5,739 nucleotides of DNA from Rhodanobacteraceae bacterium (GTDB taxonomy: Bacteria > Pseudomonadota > Gammaproteobacteria > Xanthomonadales > SZUA-5), in assembly GCA_003233535.1 (NCBI GenBank), contig QIMA01000598.1:1-5739 (forward strand). The letters are read 5' to 3'. Below the pieces are notes generated by a model. That model saw only the letters and a list, made by a program, of their open reading frames with translations. It did not search any database and was not told the DNA's origin. Of this stretch, positions 5,626-5,739 are shown one piece after another (position 1 is the stretch's first letter; each line of letters begins with the position of its first letter). The position numbers and the translations under genes are program-made.

Positions 5626-5739
5626 TAGCCCGGATATTTCATGAACTCGTGCGATGATCGCGCAGGACATTGATTGCCCAGTGGTTTTTCCGAAGGAGCG
5701 GTGTAGTGGTTCATACACCCGACTGAGAAAAAATCGCTG
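5626..5739 (+). repeat. Second copy of the MITE-like element, cut by window edge (copy B)
   Basis: The 114 visible bases align without gaps to 4102-4215, with 7 substitutions (about 94% identity). It is in the same orientation as copy A, so the two are direct repeats on either side of the dehydrogenase gene. The left terminus tagcccggatatttc is identical. If full-length, its right terminus would lie about 44 bp beyond the window. Two of the substitutions fall in the closing stem of the long hairpin near the right of the visible part. Confidence 0.85.

Noticed and set aside
4102..5739. CRISPR array from the repeated segments
   Set aside because: The repeats are 114-158 bp long, unevenly spaced and separated by a whole gene. 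There are no regular short repeats with spacers.

Overview
This 5.7 kb window is GC-rich bacterial chromosome. The gene families suggest a gammaproteobacterium, probably of the Xanthomonadales/Lysobacterales type: a YadGH-like ABC exporter, a short TfoX C-terminal-domain protein, a TfpX/TfpZ-type pilin accessory protein and an ACAD10/11-like acyl-CoA dehydrogenase. Short G-rich tandem runs between genes fit that guess. The placement is an inference from remembered family resemblance; no marker gene (rRNA, tRNA, ribosomal protein) is present. I see no CRISPR array or phage module.

Layout, left to right. (1) 1-263, minus strand: the first 87 codons of a GNAT acetyltransferase, cut by the window edge. 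(2) 264-470: intergenic, with a decayed right end of the repeat family described below (403-441). (3) 471-2173, minus: a two-gene operon, ATPase then permease, overlapping by 4 bp (ATGA), for an ABC-2 type exporter. (4) 2174-2625: a 452-bp divergent spacer with a G-rich heptamer run, a hairpin segment that looks like a group II intron relic, and a perfect inverted repeat. (5) 2626-3042, plus: a TfoX C-terminal-domain protein with an acidic Ser/Glu/Thr tail. (6) 3058-3948, minus: a three-helix TfpX/TfpZ-like type IV pilin accessory protein, convergent with the TfoX gene and only 15 bp away. (7) 4257-5447, minus: an ACAD10/11-like acyl-CoA dehydrogenase. (8) Copies of a structured repeat on both sides of the dehydrogenase gene.

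Functionally, the ABC pair forms one inner-membrane exporter. The TfoX-domain and TfpX/Z-like genes may both relate to type IV pili and natural transformation, but no pilin or other pilus gene is visible to confirm this. The dehydrogenase is an isolated fatty-acid or acyl-CoA catabolism gene.

The most notable feature is the repeat. A 158-bp element (4102-4259) has perfect 15-bp terminal inverted repeats and several internal hairpins, and no room for a transposase. Its right end supplies the stop codon of the dehydrogenase gene and seems to have shortened that protein's C-terminus. A second copy (5626 to the window end, about 94% identical over 114 aligned bases) lies upstream of the same gene, directly preceded by a 43-bp fragment of a third copy. 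A decayed right end sits next to the ABC permease stop. This looks like an active or recently active MITE-like family.
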